A stretch of 50,873 nucleotides of DNA, from assembly GCA_029005135.1 (NCBI GenBank), contig JAQXFO010000009.1, positions 1 to 50,873 of the forward strand. Reading direction: 5' to 3'. The DNA comes from Lachnospiraceae bacterium (GTDB lineage Bacteria > Bacillota > Clostridia > Lachnospirales > Lachnospiraceae). This document shows positions 7,873 through 15,724 of the stretch, one piece after another. Numbering within the stretch: position 1 is the stretch's first letter; each line of letters starts with the position of its first letter. The notes under the pieces are model-generated. The model ran no database searches, was not told the DNA's origin, and saw nothing but the letters and a program-made list of their open reading frames with translations. The position numbers and the translations under genes are program-made.

Positions 7873-8967
7873 TCAGCCCTTGATGCTGATGGCTTTCTTC
7901 GGGCATTCACCGAAGCAGAGACCGCAGACGCGGCATCTGTCGGCATCGACATGCATATTGCCGGCCTCGTCGAAGGTTCTGGCGCGGTAGGCGCAGGTCG
8001 TGACACAGCGGTTGCAGTGGACGCACTTGTCGGCTTCGAAGACGAAATCCGCCGGGGAGACTTCATTCAGCTTGCTGTTCTTAAGCGACAGGCGGGAGAC
8101 CGAAGCGATATCGGCATAGCCGTATTTGTCCATCAGGTCGGACAGGCCCCTGGTGAGTTCTTTGAAGACCTGCGGACCCTTGACGATGGCGGCGGTACAG
8201 ACGCCGACACAGGAGGCACCGGCCATCAGCATCTCAAGAGCCGCTTCGGCATTGGTGACACCGCCGAGACCGATGATCTGTTTGTCGGTGTTGGCGGCGA
8301 TATCATGGACGTAGCGCAGGGCGATCGGCAGGATCGGGGCACCGGTCATATAGCCGTAGCCGCTGCCGCCCAGCAGGGGCTGACCTGTGGCCACATTGAC
8401 ACGGTAAGTCGGGCCGATGGAGTCGATGGCAGTGATGGCATCGGCACCGGCGGCGTCGCAGGCCTGAGCGATAGCTTCCGTATCCTTCCAGTTGCCGTTG
8501 ACCTTGGTGATGATCGGGATCGTGATGACCTTCTTGAGAGCTGCCAGAAGATCAACGAGGTCAGCCGCTTCCGTATAGCCATTGACCAGCTCGATCATGT
8601 CGGCTCCGGCATCCTCGCACATCTGAGCGATCTCAAGGGTCTCATCCAGACCGCCGTAGCCGTATACACTGGCGATCAGCGTCTTGACACCCAGGGCTTT
8701 CGCTTTTTTGATCTGTTCATCGCGCCACCAGGTCATCGGCATATCGGAGCCGCCTTCGTTGTTCAGAAGGCTGAGATTGCCGTTGGCGATCATGTGACGG
8801 GTCGTATTGACAGCGCCCTTGATCGTGATGGACTTTGTGACGACGGCGCCGCAGCCGTTATTGGCGCAGGCAGCCAGCTGCTCGGCATCCCAGCCGCAGG
8901 GACCGGAACCGAGAACAAACGGGGAATCCAGTTCAATACCGCAAAGTGTTGTTTTGATATTTGCCAT
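7873..8967 (-). CDS. PreA-like DHOD-fold flavoprotein with two 4Fe-4S clusters
   Basis: A 364-residue fusion of a dihydroorotate dehydrogenase-type barrel (about 1-300) and a C-terminal 2x[4Fe-4S] ferredoxin domain (CVHCNRCVTTC and CRVCGLCFGEC). The nearest known group is PreA, the catalytic subunit of NAD-dependent dihydropyrimidine dehydrogenase (E. coli PreA is about 411 residues). FMN-binding end motifs are visible (IIGLGGVTNAEAALEMLMAGA). The loop that in PreA reads IELNFSCPH and carries the catalytic cysteine is here IELVNGYTEAADL, with no Cys. No PreT-like NAD-binding subunit is adjacent. It may reduce a different ring or use another electron donor. Ribosome binding site AGGAGGG. Confidence 0.82.
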   Translation of the reverse strand: MANIKTTLCGIELDSPFVLGSGPCGWDAEQLAACANNGCGAVVTKSITIKGAVNTTRHMIANGNLSLLNNEGGSDMPMTWWRDEQIKKAKALGVKTLIASVYGYGGLDETLEIAQMCEDAGADMIELVNGYTEAADLVDLLAALKKVITIPIITKVNGNWKDTEAIAQACDAAGADAITAIDSIGPTYRVNVATGQPLLGGSGYGYMTGAPILPIALRYVHDIAANTDKQIIGLGGVTNAEAALEMLMAGASCVGVCTAAIVKGPQVFKELTRGLSDLMDKYGYADIASVSRLSLKNSKLNEVSPADFVFEADKCVHCNRCVTTCAYRARTFDEAGNMHVDADRCRVCGLCFGECPKKAISIKG

Positions 8968-8991
8968 TGATACACCCTCCTATTTCAGCCA

Positions 8992-9441
8992 TCAGGCCAT
9001 CTTTAAATATTCCAGGGCCGCTTCTATACGTACAATATAGCCAGTGCAGCGGCAAAGGTTCCCATTGAGATAGGCTTTGACCTCATCGTAATCCGCGTCC
9101 GGCAGTTCCTTCTTGAGAGCATAGGCCAGGACCACAAAGCCCGGTGCGCAGTAACCGCAGCCTTCACCGCCAACACGGATCAGGCAGTCGACGATTTTCT
9201 CGGCCTCTTCCCCGAGGCCCTCCGTCGTGATGATCTCGGCGCCGTCGGCGCGGGCGCTCAGATACTCGCAGCTGCATGTCGGTTTGCCGTTGATCAGAAC
9301 CGTGCAGGTGCCGCAGGCACCGTCATTGCAGCCGATCTTAACAGACGGACAGCCGTTTTTGCGCAACGTATCGGCCAGGAATTCCGATTCGGTGACTTCC
9401 AGACGTTTTTTCTTTCCGTTTAATATGACATTAATCTGCAT
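8992..9441 (-). CDS. xdhC: Xanthine dehydrogenase-type 2Fe-2S subunit
   Basis: A 149-residue electron-transfer subunit of the molybdenum hydroxylase family. It has the plant-type cluster motif GCNDGACGTC...C and the second cluster motif CGYCAPGFVV...CRCTGY. It carries electrons from the molybdenum centre to FAD. The start at 9441 is supported by GGAGGAG and by an 11-base overlap with the end of the FAD subunit gene; an upstream in-frame Met at 9567 has no such support. Subunit letters differ between species. Confidence 0.93.
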   Translation of the reverse strand: MQINVILNGKKKRLEVTESEFLADTLRKNGCPSVKIGCNDGACGTCTVLINGKPTCSCEYLSARADGAEIITTEGLGEEAEKIVDCLIRVGGEGCGYCAPGFVVLAYALKKELPDADYDEVKAYLNGNLCRCTGYIVRIEAALEYLKMA

Positions 9442-10228
9442 CGGCAAGCTCCTCCACAGCTCTCCGGGCAAAGACCCGGCAGAGTTCCCGGCGGTATTCA
9501 GCCGAACCGCGGTAATTGGATCCAAAGGTAAAGCTGCCGGCGATACGATCCGCCAGTGCCGGCGCATCGGCGGCGGTGATCCGGCGGCCGTTCATATCCG
9601 CCATCACCTCGGATGCCAGACGGGCCGGACCCGGGAAGACACCCGCCGCTATCGTCCAGACCCCTTCGGTCCTGGCTGCCGACAGGCAGAATATCGAATA
9701 ATCGTTGTAGGATTTCCGCATCATCTGAACGACAGCACGGGCACCGGCCTTCGGGAGACGGATCTCTACCAGGATGTCCCGGAACGGCTTTTTCAGGGTC
9801 ATGTATTCCGCCAGCGGGATCTCACCGCTGTTGTGGAACTTCAGCACGGCCCCCAGCGCCATCAGCGTCGGGATAATATCGGAAAAACCGAAACGGGAAG
9901 CCACATGACCGCCGATCGTGATCGCATTTCTCAGCTGCACGCCGATCAGGTGCTCCACCGCCCGCGTCAGCGCTTCATCATAGCGTTCCTTGAGCAGCGG
10001 GCTTGTCTCGATGTCCCGCAGGCAGGTTGAGGCGCCGATGGCCACGCCATCCTCGCGTTCTTCGATATAATCCAGGCCGCAGGCGCCCAGATCGATGGCG
10101 GTGCCGATCATCAGGCGTGTCCTCTTCAGAAATGTACAGCCGCCGATGACGTAATTGTTCTTTCTCTTTGTCAGAAGGGCGTAGGCCTCATCAAGGTCCG
10201 CCGGTCTGACGTATTCACGAATCTGCAT
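9431..10228 (-). CDS. xdhB: Xanthine dehydrogenase-type FAD-binding subunit
   Basis: A 265-residue FAD subunit of the CoxM/XdhB family. It starts with REYVRPADLDEAYALL, then has the FAD-loop segment NYVIGGCTFL, IGASTCLRDIE and QLRNAITIGGHVA (typical xRNxAtIGGN). It passes electrons on to NAD+ or a ferredoxin. It overlaps the molybdenum subunit by 14 bases at its start and the Fe-S subunit by 11 bases at its end, so the three are translationally coupled. Ribosome binding site AAAGGAGG. Confidence 0.92.
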   Translation of the reverse strand: MQIREYVRPADLDEAYALLTKRKNNYVIGGCTFLKRTRLMIGTAIDLGACGLDYIEEREDGVAIGASTCLRDIETSPLLKERYDEALTRAVEHLIGVQLRNAITIGGHVASRFGFSDIIPTLMALGAVLKFHNSGEIPLAEYMTLKKPFRDILVEIRLPKAGARAVVQMMRKSYNDYSIFCLSAARTEGVWTIAAGVFPGPARLASEVMADMNGRRITAADAPALADRIAGSFTFGSNYRGSAEYRRELCRVFARRAVEELADAD

Positions 10229-12548
10229 GGGCGGCCTCCTTTTCTCTGATGGCTTTCAGCACCTTTTCCGGTGTGACCGGCAGGGAATCGAAATGGATGC
10301 CCAGGGCATTGAACAGCGCATCGGTGATGGCCGGTGCCGGGGAGCCTGTGGCGATCTCGCCGAGGGATTTGGCCCCGAAGGGACCCGTCGGCTCATAGCT
10401 TTCGATGAATTCGAGGCTCATGCGGGGCATGTCCATCTGACAGGGTATCTTGTAGCTCTCCAGATCCCGGCTGAGATTGCGATGATCCCTGCCGTACTGC
10501 ACCTCCTCGAACATCGTCATGCCAATGCTCTGGGTGATGCCGCCCATGGCCTGTACACGGGCATTGATCGGATTGAGCACGCGGCCGCAGTCAATAGCCG
10601 AAGCCATGTTGATCAGGCGGTAATACCCGGTATCCTTGTCAACCTCAATCTCCACGCAGGTGGCCACATAGGGACTGGGCGCAAAGCTGTCGGGGAAGGA
10701 GGCGCTGACCACCAGGGGGTCGCCGCCGCCCCAGTAGAAGCCCCATTTATCGGAAAATTCGATCAGGTCCATCAGACGCTCGCCGGTGCGGGCCAGATAG
10801 AAGACCTCATCGCGGAATTCCAGCGGTTCATCCTCGGGAAGACCGGCCGTCTCGCGGACGCATTTCCACAGAAGCGTCTTCATCTTCTCGGCAGCCAGCT
10901 TGGCGGCGCTGCCGCAGCGGTAGGTATTCGAGGAAGCATAGGTGCCCGGATCGAAGGGTGTCGTGGCGGTATCCGCCGCCATCAGATGAAGATGGTCAAG
11001 ACTGACCTCCAGCACTTCGGCGACGATCTGAAGCATCACGGTGTTCGAACCGGTGCCGATGTCGGCATGGCCTGTGAAGATACAGAAGGAACCGTCGGAG
11101 TTCATCGTGATGTTCACATTGCCGCGGTCAACGCGGGGAACACCGGAAGCATGGGACGCGATGCCCAGGCCGACGCCGCGGACGAGGCGTCCCTCCGGCA
11201 AACTCCTGTTGCGCTTGCTGTCCCAGTCGATCTGGTCCATGGCGCTCCGGATGCACTCCGGCAGCGTCGAGCTGCCGATATAGGCGGGATCGTCCGGCAG
11301 ATAACCGTTCATAACCGGGTGGGAGTCACCGACCTTCGCGATATTTTTCAGGAAAATGTCCGGCAGTTCCAGTCCCATCTCATCGGCCAGATGACGGGCC
11401 GCCACATTGAGCAGGAAGCAGTTCTGTGTGGCACCGAAGCCGCGGAAAGCGCAGCCTTCGACTTTATTGGTAAAGACGCTGTACTGATCGATGCGCATGG
11501 CTTCGACCCGCGGGAACAGGGCATAGGAATTGCGGATGCCCGTCTCCATAACGTCCTCGGAGATCTCGGAGTAGGCGCCGGCGTTCTGATAGCCGGTGGC
11601 GTGAAAGGCCTTGAAAACGCCGTTCCTGTCGGCACCGACGGTGAGCTCCAGCTCGTATTCATGCCGTGTACCGATGGCGATCATCGCTTCCTCACGGCTG
11701 AAGATCAGGTAAGCGGGACGTCCGGTCAGATAGGTGACCAGGGCGCACCAGCAATAGGGCGTGAAAATATTCTTGCCGCCGAAGCCGCCGCCGACCTGCG
11801 CCTTGATGACGCGGACCTTGCGCCGGTCGATGCCCAGGCTTCGCGCCACATCTTCCTGCATGGCGTCGGCCGCCTGTGTCGGGGCGTACACCGTCAGATA
11901 ACCGCGGTCGTCATAGTAGGTATAGGCGCGATGGGTCTCCAGCTGGGTGTGGATCTGCTGCGGCGTGTAGATCTTGACATGGGTCACATGATCACAGGCC
12001 TCCAGCGTCTTCTCCAGATCGCCGTAGTTGCGATAGCTGTGGTGAACCTGGTTTTTCTCGGGGCAGTATTCCCCAATCAGATTCTCCTGAATATACATCT
12101 CATCCAAATGCTCGCCGTGGACGATGATGTCACTCTCCAGTGCCTGACGAAAATCCATCAGGGGCTCATGCTTTTTCCAGGTGATCTTGATGAGCTTGCG
12201 GGCTTTTTCCGCCGCTTCCTCCGTCTCGGCGGCCACAAGCGCGACGACCTCGCCCTCATAACGGCCGACCTTGTTGAGGATATGGCGTTCAAACGGCGTA
12301 TAGTTCCAGCCGAAGTTGGTCATGACAGGCGTGTCCTCCCAGGTGAAGATGCGGACTACGCCGGGAACCTTCATGGCGACAGAGGCATCGAAGGATTCAA
12401 CTTCTGCAAAAGGATAGGGGCACATGACGGCTTTCACCGCCAGAGCATCGTCGCGCAGAGTATCGGCCATGTAGACCGGTCTGCCCAGACCCAGTGCCCG
12501 GCCCTCAACGCGAGGTATTTCTTTTGTAATGTAAGTGAACTTGTCCAT
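10215..12548 (-). CDS. xdhA: Xanthine dehydrogenase-type molybdopterin subunit
   Basis: A 777-residue catalytic subunit, normal length for the large subunit of three-gene molybdenum hydroxylases. Landmarks: early RPVYMADTL, VGGGFGGKN (molybdopterin contact), GCAFRGFGATQ (substrate-orienting Arg), FTGHADIGTGSNTV, and GAKSLGEIATGSPA with the base glutamate near the C-terminus. Family members hydroxylate purines, pyrimidines, nicotinate or aldehydes. Purine is favoured by the neighbours but not proven by sequence. No cofactor-insertion (XdhC/CoxI-type) or molybdate genes are in the window, so they must lie elsewhere. It follows GntR after 29 bases. Confidence 0.9.
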   Translation of the reverse strand: MDKFTYITKEIPRVEGRALGLGRPVYMADTLRDDALAVKAVMCPYPFAEVESFDASVAMKVPGVVRIFTWEDTPVMTNFGWNYTPFERHILNKVGRYEGEVVALVAAETEEAAEKARKLIKITWKKHEPLMDFRQALESDIIVHGEHLDEMYIQENLIGEYCPEKNQVHHSYRNYGDLEKTLEACDHVTHVKIYTPQQIHTQLETHRAYTYYDDRGYLTVYAPTQAADAMQEDVARSLGIDRRKVRVIKAQVGGGFGGKNIFTPYCWCALVTYLTGRPAYLIFSREEAMIAIGTRHEYELELTVGADRNGVFKAFHATGYQNAGAYSEISEDVMETGIRNSYALFPRVEAMRIDQYSVFTNKVEGCAFRGFGATQNCFLLNVAARHLADEMGLELPDIFLKNIAKVGDSHPVMNGYLPDDPAYIGSSTLPECIRSAMDQIDWDSKRNRSLPEGRLVRGVGLGIASHASGVPRVDRGNVNITMNSDGSFCIFTGHADIGTGSNTVMLQIVAEVLEVSLDHLHLMAADTATTPFDPGTYASSNTYRCGSAAKLAAEKMKTLLWKCVRETAGLPEDEPLEFRDEVFYLARTGERLMDLIEFSDKWGFYWGGGDPLVVSASFPDSFAPSPYVATCVEIEVDKDTGYYRLINMASAIDCGRVLNPINARVQAMGGITQSIGMTMFEEVQYGRDHRNLSRDLESYKIPCQMDMPRMSLEFIESYEPTGPFGAKSLGEIATGSPAPAITDALFNALGIHFDSLPVTPEKVLKAIREKEAAHADS

Positions 12549-12577
12549 AGGTCTCCGTTTTGCCGCCCCGAAGGCGT

Positions 12578-13324
12578 TCAGATTTTTTTGCGCACGACCA
12601 GGTGAGGAATCACCCGATCGATAAAATACTCTTCCGAATACAGCACCGGATTCGACCGAAGGTCGTAGCCGACCTCGCAGAGATAAAACAGGGCTGTTGT
12701 CATAGGTACTTCCAATGCTTCGGATACTTCCTTCGTCACCGGCATCGCCCGCACCTCGGCCAGATTGGTCTCGACACTGGTGCCGCAGAATTTCTCAAGG
12801 AAAGAAAAGACGGTCTGCGTCAGGTCCTTTTCGGTGTAGGCCCGGGTAATCAGACGGGCCGGCACATAGTCGATGCAGAAGATGCCCGGCTTTTCGTTGG
12901 CCCGGATCATACGGGCCATCCGGAGGACTTCCTCGCCCTCTTCGATCTGAAGATGCTCCGCCAGTTCGGCGTCAGCCCGTTCCGTGCGGTAGGTCACCCC
13001 TTCGATCCGCGCCGTCTTGCCTGTCATGCGGATCGTCTGAAGAAGCTCATAATTCAGGTCCAGCCGCGTCCGGGCGCTGACGACGGGCTTGTTGATCAGC
13101 GTCCCGATGCCGTGCTTTCGTGTGATCCAGCCTTCTCTCTCCAATCGTGTCAGACACTCGCGGATGATGTTGCGGCTGACATTGAATTCTTCCGCCAGAT
13201 CCTTCTCCGGCGGCAGCACTTTGACATCGGCGAAGCGGCCTCTCTGAATCTCATTGAGAAGATCCTGGGTGATCGATGTCGACAGCTGCGTTGTCTTTTT
13301 CTGATTTTTTTCCATTTTCCCCAA
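12578..13324 (-). CDS. GntR/HutC-type regulator with UTRA ligand domain
   Basis: A 248-residue transcription factor. The N-terminal winged helix-turn-helix is clear (LPPEKDLAEEFNVSRNIIRE, then CLTRLEREGWITRKHGIGT), and the C-terminal half fits the UTRA ligand-binding domain (LRMARMIRANEKPGIFCIDY, PVLYSEEYFIDRVIPHLVV). It is the first gene of the molybdenum hydroxylase operon, and its own promoter carries the best copy of a dyad that recurs at two other promoters here, so it probably represses itself, the importer and the FGGY kinase, with a pathway compound as inducer. The start is either TTG at 13324 (AGGGGAG nine bases upstream) or ATG at 13315; this cannot be decided from sequence. Confidence 0.92.
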   Translation of the reverse strand: MGKMEKNQKKTTQLSTSITQDLLNEIQRGRFADVKVLPPEKDLAEEFNVSRNIIRECLTRLEREGWITRKHGIGTLINKPVVSARTRLDLNYELLQTIRMTGKTARIEGVTYRTERADAELAEHLQIEEGEEVLRMARMIRANEKPGIFCIDYVPARLITRAYTEKDLTQTVFSFLEKFCGTSVETNLAEVRAMPVTKEVSEALEVPMTTALFYLCEVGYDLRSNPVLYSEEYFIDRVIPHLVVRKKI

Positions 13325-13332
13325 TCGTCTTA

Positions 13333-13375
13333 TCTCCCCTCCGGAAACGGGGAGACGGCCGGTGTCAGCCGGCCG
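13333..13375 (-). promoter_or_regulatory. Tandem hairpins in the GntR leader, one over the ribosome site
   Basis: In the leader RNA two hairpins abut. The first is CGGCCGG-6-CCGGCCG (13356-13375). The second is TCTCCCC-9-GGGGAGA (13333-13355), whose 3' arm holds the AGGGGAG that would serve as ribosome binding site. The structure could limit translation of the regulator. There is no T-run, so it is not a terminator. Confidence 0.5.
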
Positions 13376-13394
13376 CTACAGGTATCTGCCCGTT

Positions 13395-13415
13395 AAAATA
13401 GGTAGTACCTATTTT
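13395..13415. promoter_or_regulatory. GntR operator copy 1 (own operon)
   Basis: A perfect dyad with ten-base arms around a central G; the core is ATAGGTAGTACCTAT. It begins two bases downstream of the predicted -10 and so would cover the transcription start. Copies with the same spacing lie at 22091-22111 and 25026-25042. Assignment to the GntR protein encoded next to it is inference from position and repetition. Confidence 0.8.
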
Positions 13416-13416
13416 G

Positions 13417-13445
13417 ATAATAGCATCTTATAGAGAGCGCGTCAA
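13417..13445 (-). promoter_or_regulatory. Promoter of the GntR-molybdenum hydroxylase operon
   Basis: On the - strand TTGACG (13440-13445) and TATTAT (13417-13422) are 17 bases apart, close to the sigma-A consensus. The operator lies directly downstream. Confidence 0.75.
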
Positions 13446-13459
13446 CCGCTGCTTCTTTT

Positions 13460-14083
13460 TCAGAAACCGAATTTTTCCGCCAGGGCCTCGCTGTCGACCG
13501 CTCCGGTGATCCAGGTGTTGGCCGTGGTCATATTCTGGACTCTGACTTCACCGCTTGCCGGCAGGGAAGCCAGGGCCGCCTTCACAGCCTCATCAGTTCC
13601 GCGGGCCCAGAAGGTATGCACAGCACCCAGAGTACAGGCCGCCTGCTCTCTCTCATGAAGGAGCGCCGCATCATCGCAGAGCGGAGCCACCGGATAGGAG
13701 CTCCAGGCGAATTCGCAGGGGATGCCAAAGTCTGTCATCACGCGGACCATATCCTTGAAAGCCCGGTAATTGACGGCAGCGGCACCGTCGGCTGCCAGGC
13801 GCCATACCGGTCCTTCGCTCTCAACCGTCACCTCCGTGCCGCCCAGCACCACCGTGCCGTTAGCCCAGGTTTCGATAAGGGCGCCGTTCTTTTCCGTCAC
13901 TGTCGGCAGCGTCAGCTCCGCCGGAGCATCCAGGCGCATTTCCAGTGTCAGCATGCGGCGGCCGGCCAGCATGCGGTTATCAAAAGACAGATCCGCGGCA
14001 TCATCGCACAGTGCCAGGAACATATTCAGGACATGCTGCCAGCTGAAGCGTTCCGTCAGATCCAGATCAGTCACTTTTCCCAT
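13460..14083 (-). CDS. Unknown 207-residue protein coupled to the Mch-like enzyme
   Basis: I do not recognise the family. It is soluble, without signal peptide or membrane segment. It has an N-terminal helical part (ERFSWQHVLNMFLALCDDAA), a strand-rich middle and a C-terminal part (GEVRVQNMTTANTWITGA). Its ATG overlaps the TGA of the Mch-like gene (TGATG), with GGAGGAAG inside that gene, so the two are made together and are probably functional partners. Base composition is like the neighbours. It ends only about 15 bases before the GntR promoter, and I see no terminator in between. Confidence 0.7.
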   Translation of the reverse strand: MGKVTDLDLTERFSWQHVLNMFLALCDDAADLSFDNRMLAGRRMLTLEMRLDAPAELTLPTVTEKNGALIETWANGTVVLGGTEVTVESEGPVWRLAADGAAAVNYRAFKDMVRVMTDFGIPCEFAWSSYPVAPLCDDAALLHEREQAACTLGAVHTFWARGTDEAVKAALASLPASGEVRVQNMTTANTWITGAVDSEALAEKFGF

Positions 14084-15063
14084 CAGATTCTTCCTCCATC
14101 TCCCAAAAAGGCATTTTCCAAAGCTGTCTGGCCAATCCGGCCCGTGGAATACGTATGGCCGGTCCGCACATTAAAGAAATTGATCTTGCAGGGGGCATCC
14201 CAATCGCGGGGCACGAAGGCCCAGTTGTTCTGACAGCGCGCAAACAGCTCCTGGAAGGGGACGCCGTACACATCATCCGGATTCTTGGAGAACGGGATGT
14301 CATCCAGCATGCCGGTGATGGCCTCGTCATCGGCATCAACGGTCAGATTGGCTTCCTGGCCGTAGATCAGGCAGTCGTTGACACGGCCGTAGGCGACAGA
14401 CTCGTCATCCACGATGGAGACCAGGGGCGTCGTCGCGTTGCCTTCAAGGATCTGATCCATCGAAAAGCCCCGGTCATAGACCGTCGGCAGAGCCTGCTCC
14501 ACGTTGCGGGCGCAAACCTGTACCGCCCCTGTCATACAGGCGGTCCTTGCCGCCATAATATAGATCTGGTCGGGACGGACGCCGCAGGCGGCGGCGATAG
14601 CATCCGTCAGTTCCTCATCGGGCATCTCGGTGGTCTGCACGCCGCAGACGACCTTGCGCGGCGACGGATCACGGTAAGCCACCGACCGGGCAAAATGATC
14701 GGCGCCGATCACGGCACGAATCGGGCCGGAGACGACCTGCGGGGCGCCGTGCCAGTCCACACGGACCGAGGCCACGTAAGACGCCATCTCGCAGACAGCC
14801 GGATTCTCCGTCACGACCTGAAGCCCCGGCACCAGATAATGATCAAGCTGCAGCATGGTGTAGGACAGTTTTCCCAACCCGCCCATGCCGATCTCGGCGA
14901 AATACTTGCCGGCACGGAATCCGCCCTTGCAGCGAATGCCCATATCCAGCACCACCGCGCCGTTCGCCAGAGTGAAGACACCGATATTCAGCCGGTCGGC
15001 CTTCGGGATCACGTCATTCTCAACGATCGCCGCAGCGGCATCATTGACGCTCCAGTGAGTCAT
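14083..15063 (-). CDS. Homologue of methenyl-tetrahydromethanopterin cyclohydrolase (Mch)
   Basis: A 326-residue protein that lines up along its whole length with archaeal and methylotroph Mch (about 316-320 residues). Shared landmarks: GGFRAGKYFAEIGMGGLG (47-64), ACMTGAVQVCARNVE (175-189), YGRVNDCLIYG (225-235), VYGVPFQELF (265-274) and NVRTG (298-302). Mch opens the five-membered imidazolinium ring of methenyl-H4MPT by adding water. This organism's type is not expected to use H4MPT, and no other C1 gene is present, so the enzyme probably performs related ring hydrolysis on another compound, perhaps an imidazole or imidazolone from purine breakdown. That last step is inference. Ribosome binding site AAAGGAG. 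Confidence 0.8.
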   Translation of the reverse strand: MTHWSVNDAAAAIVENDVIPKADRLNIGVFTLANGAVVLDMGIRCKGGFRAGKYFAEIGMGGLGKLSYTMLQLDHYLVPGLQVVTENPAVCEMASYVASVRVDWHGAPQVVSGPIRAVIGADHFARSVAYRDPSPRKVVCGVQTTEMPDEELTDAIAAACGVRPDQIYIMAARTACMTGAVQVCARNVEQALPTVYDRGFSMDQILEGNATTPLVSIVDDESVAYGRVNDCLIYGQEANLTVDADDEAITGMLDDIPFSKNPDDVYGVPFQELFARCQNNWAFVPRDWDAPCKINFFNVRTGHTYSTGRIGQTALENAFLGDGGRI

Positions 15064-15076
15064 GGCTTTTCTCCTT

Positions 15077-15703
15077 TCATTCCTGCGGCTTGCCGTTTTT
15101 CAGAGCCGTGGCGATCAGAGCCAGTCTCTGAGCGACAGTCTTGACATTGGCCATGCCCTTCTCATCCTCGGCGGCGCCCTGAGCCATGCGATCCTGACTC
15201 CAGACGGCAGCGCCGGCATAGACACCCAGACCGCCGTTGACCACCGTCATACCCTGAGTATGGAACCAGCCCAGCAGGGTGTTGATCGCACATTCCTGAC
15301 CGCCGTTCCGTGTTCCGCCCACCGCCAGCGCGGCGCCGGCCATGTAGAGACGGCAGTTCGGGTCATCCTTCTGGATCAGGTATTCGGCGCGGAAACGGGA
15401 CAGGAAACCGCTCAGCTGCGGCGTAATGCCCATCTCGTAGACCGGGGAGGCCAGCAGGATGCCGTCATATTCCCACAGTCTGGTATTCCAGTCTGCCATA
15501 TCGTCATTGTACAGCACGCAGTGGGGCACTCCCTTCTTGACACAGGCGTTGCAGCCCATGCAGGGGGCGATCTTCTTGCCGGCCAGGTACAGAATATCCA
15601 CAGACACATCGGCGATCTCTTCGGCATAGGCTTTGGCCTGCTCGACAGCATAGGCCGTTGAGGCTTTGCGGGCACTGCCGCACACAAACAGCAAACGAGT
15701 CAT
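15077..15703 (-). CDS. Iron-sulfur flavodoxin-like NAD(P)H/FMN oxidoreductase
   Basis: A 208-residue flavodoxin-fold protein. The N-terminal CGSARKASTAYAVEQA is the FMN phosphate-binding loop (compare GSPRKxGNT). CMGCNACVKKGVPHC (C-x2-C-x2-C-x7-C) fits the compact cluster motif of archaeal and clostridial iron-sulfur flavoproteins (ISF), and LLASPVYEMGITPQL is the second FMN loop. Such proteins move single electrons between ferredoxin or NAD(P)H and a partner. It lies 13 bases upstream of the Mch-like gene in the same operon, suggesting that a redox step feeds the cyclohydrolase-type step. Confidence 0.83.
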   Translation of the reverse strand: MTRLLFVCGSARKASTAYAVEQAKAYAEEIADVSVDILYLAGKKIAPCMGCNACVKKGVPHCVLYNDDMADWNTRLWEYDGILLASPVYEMGITPQLSGFLSRFRAEYLIQKDDPNCRLYMAGAALAVGGTRNGGQECAINTLLGWFHTQGMTVVNGGLGVYAGAAVWSQDRMAQGAAEDEKGMANVKTVAQRLALIATALKNGKPQE

Positions 15704-15724
15704 AGTTTTTCCATCCTTTTCATG

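Noticed and set aside
6997-8970. A 657-codon open frame on the + strand, opposite the HydA and PreA-like genes
   Set aside because: It is antisense to two well-conserved genes, has no ribosome site and encodes no recognisable domain; it is a by-product of high GC content.
10227-12605. A 792-codon open frame on the + strand, opposite the Mo hydroxylase gene
   Set aside because: The - strand product has all molybdopterin motifs; the + strand product is His/Gly/Asp-rich shadow translation.
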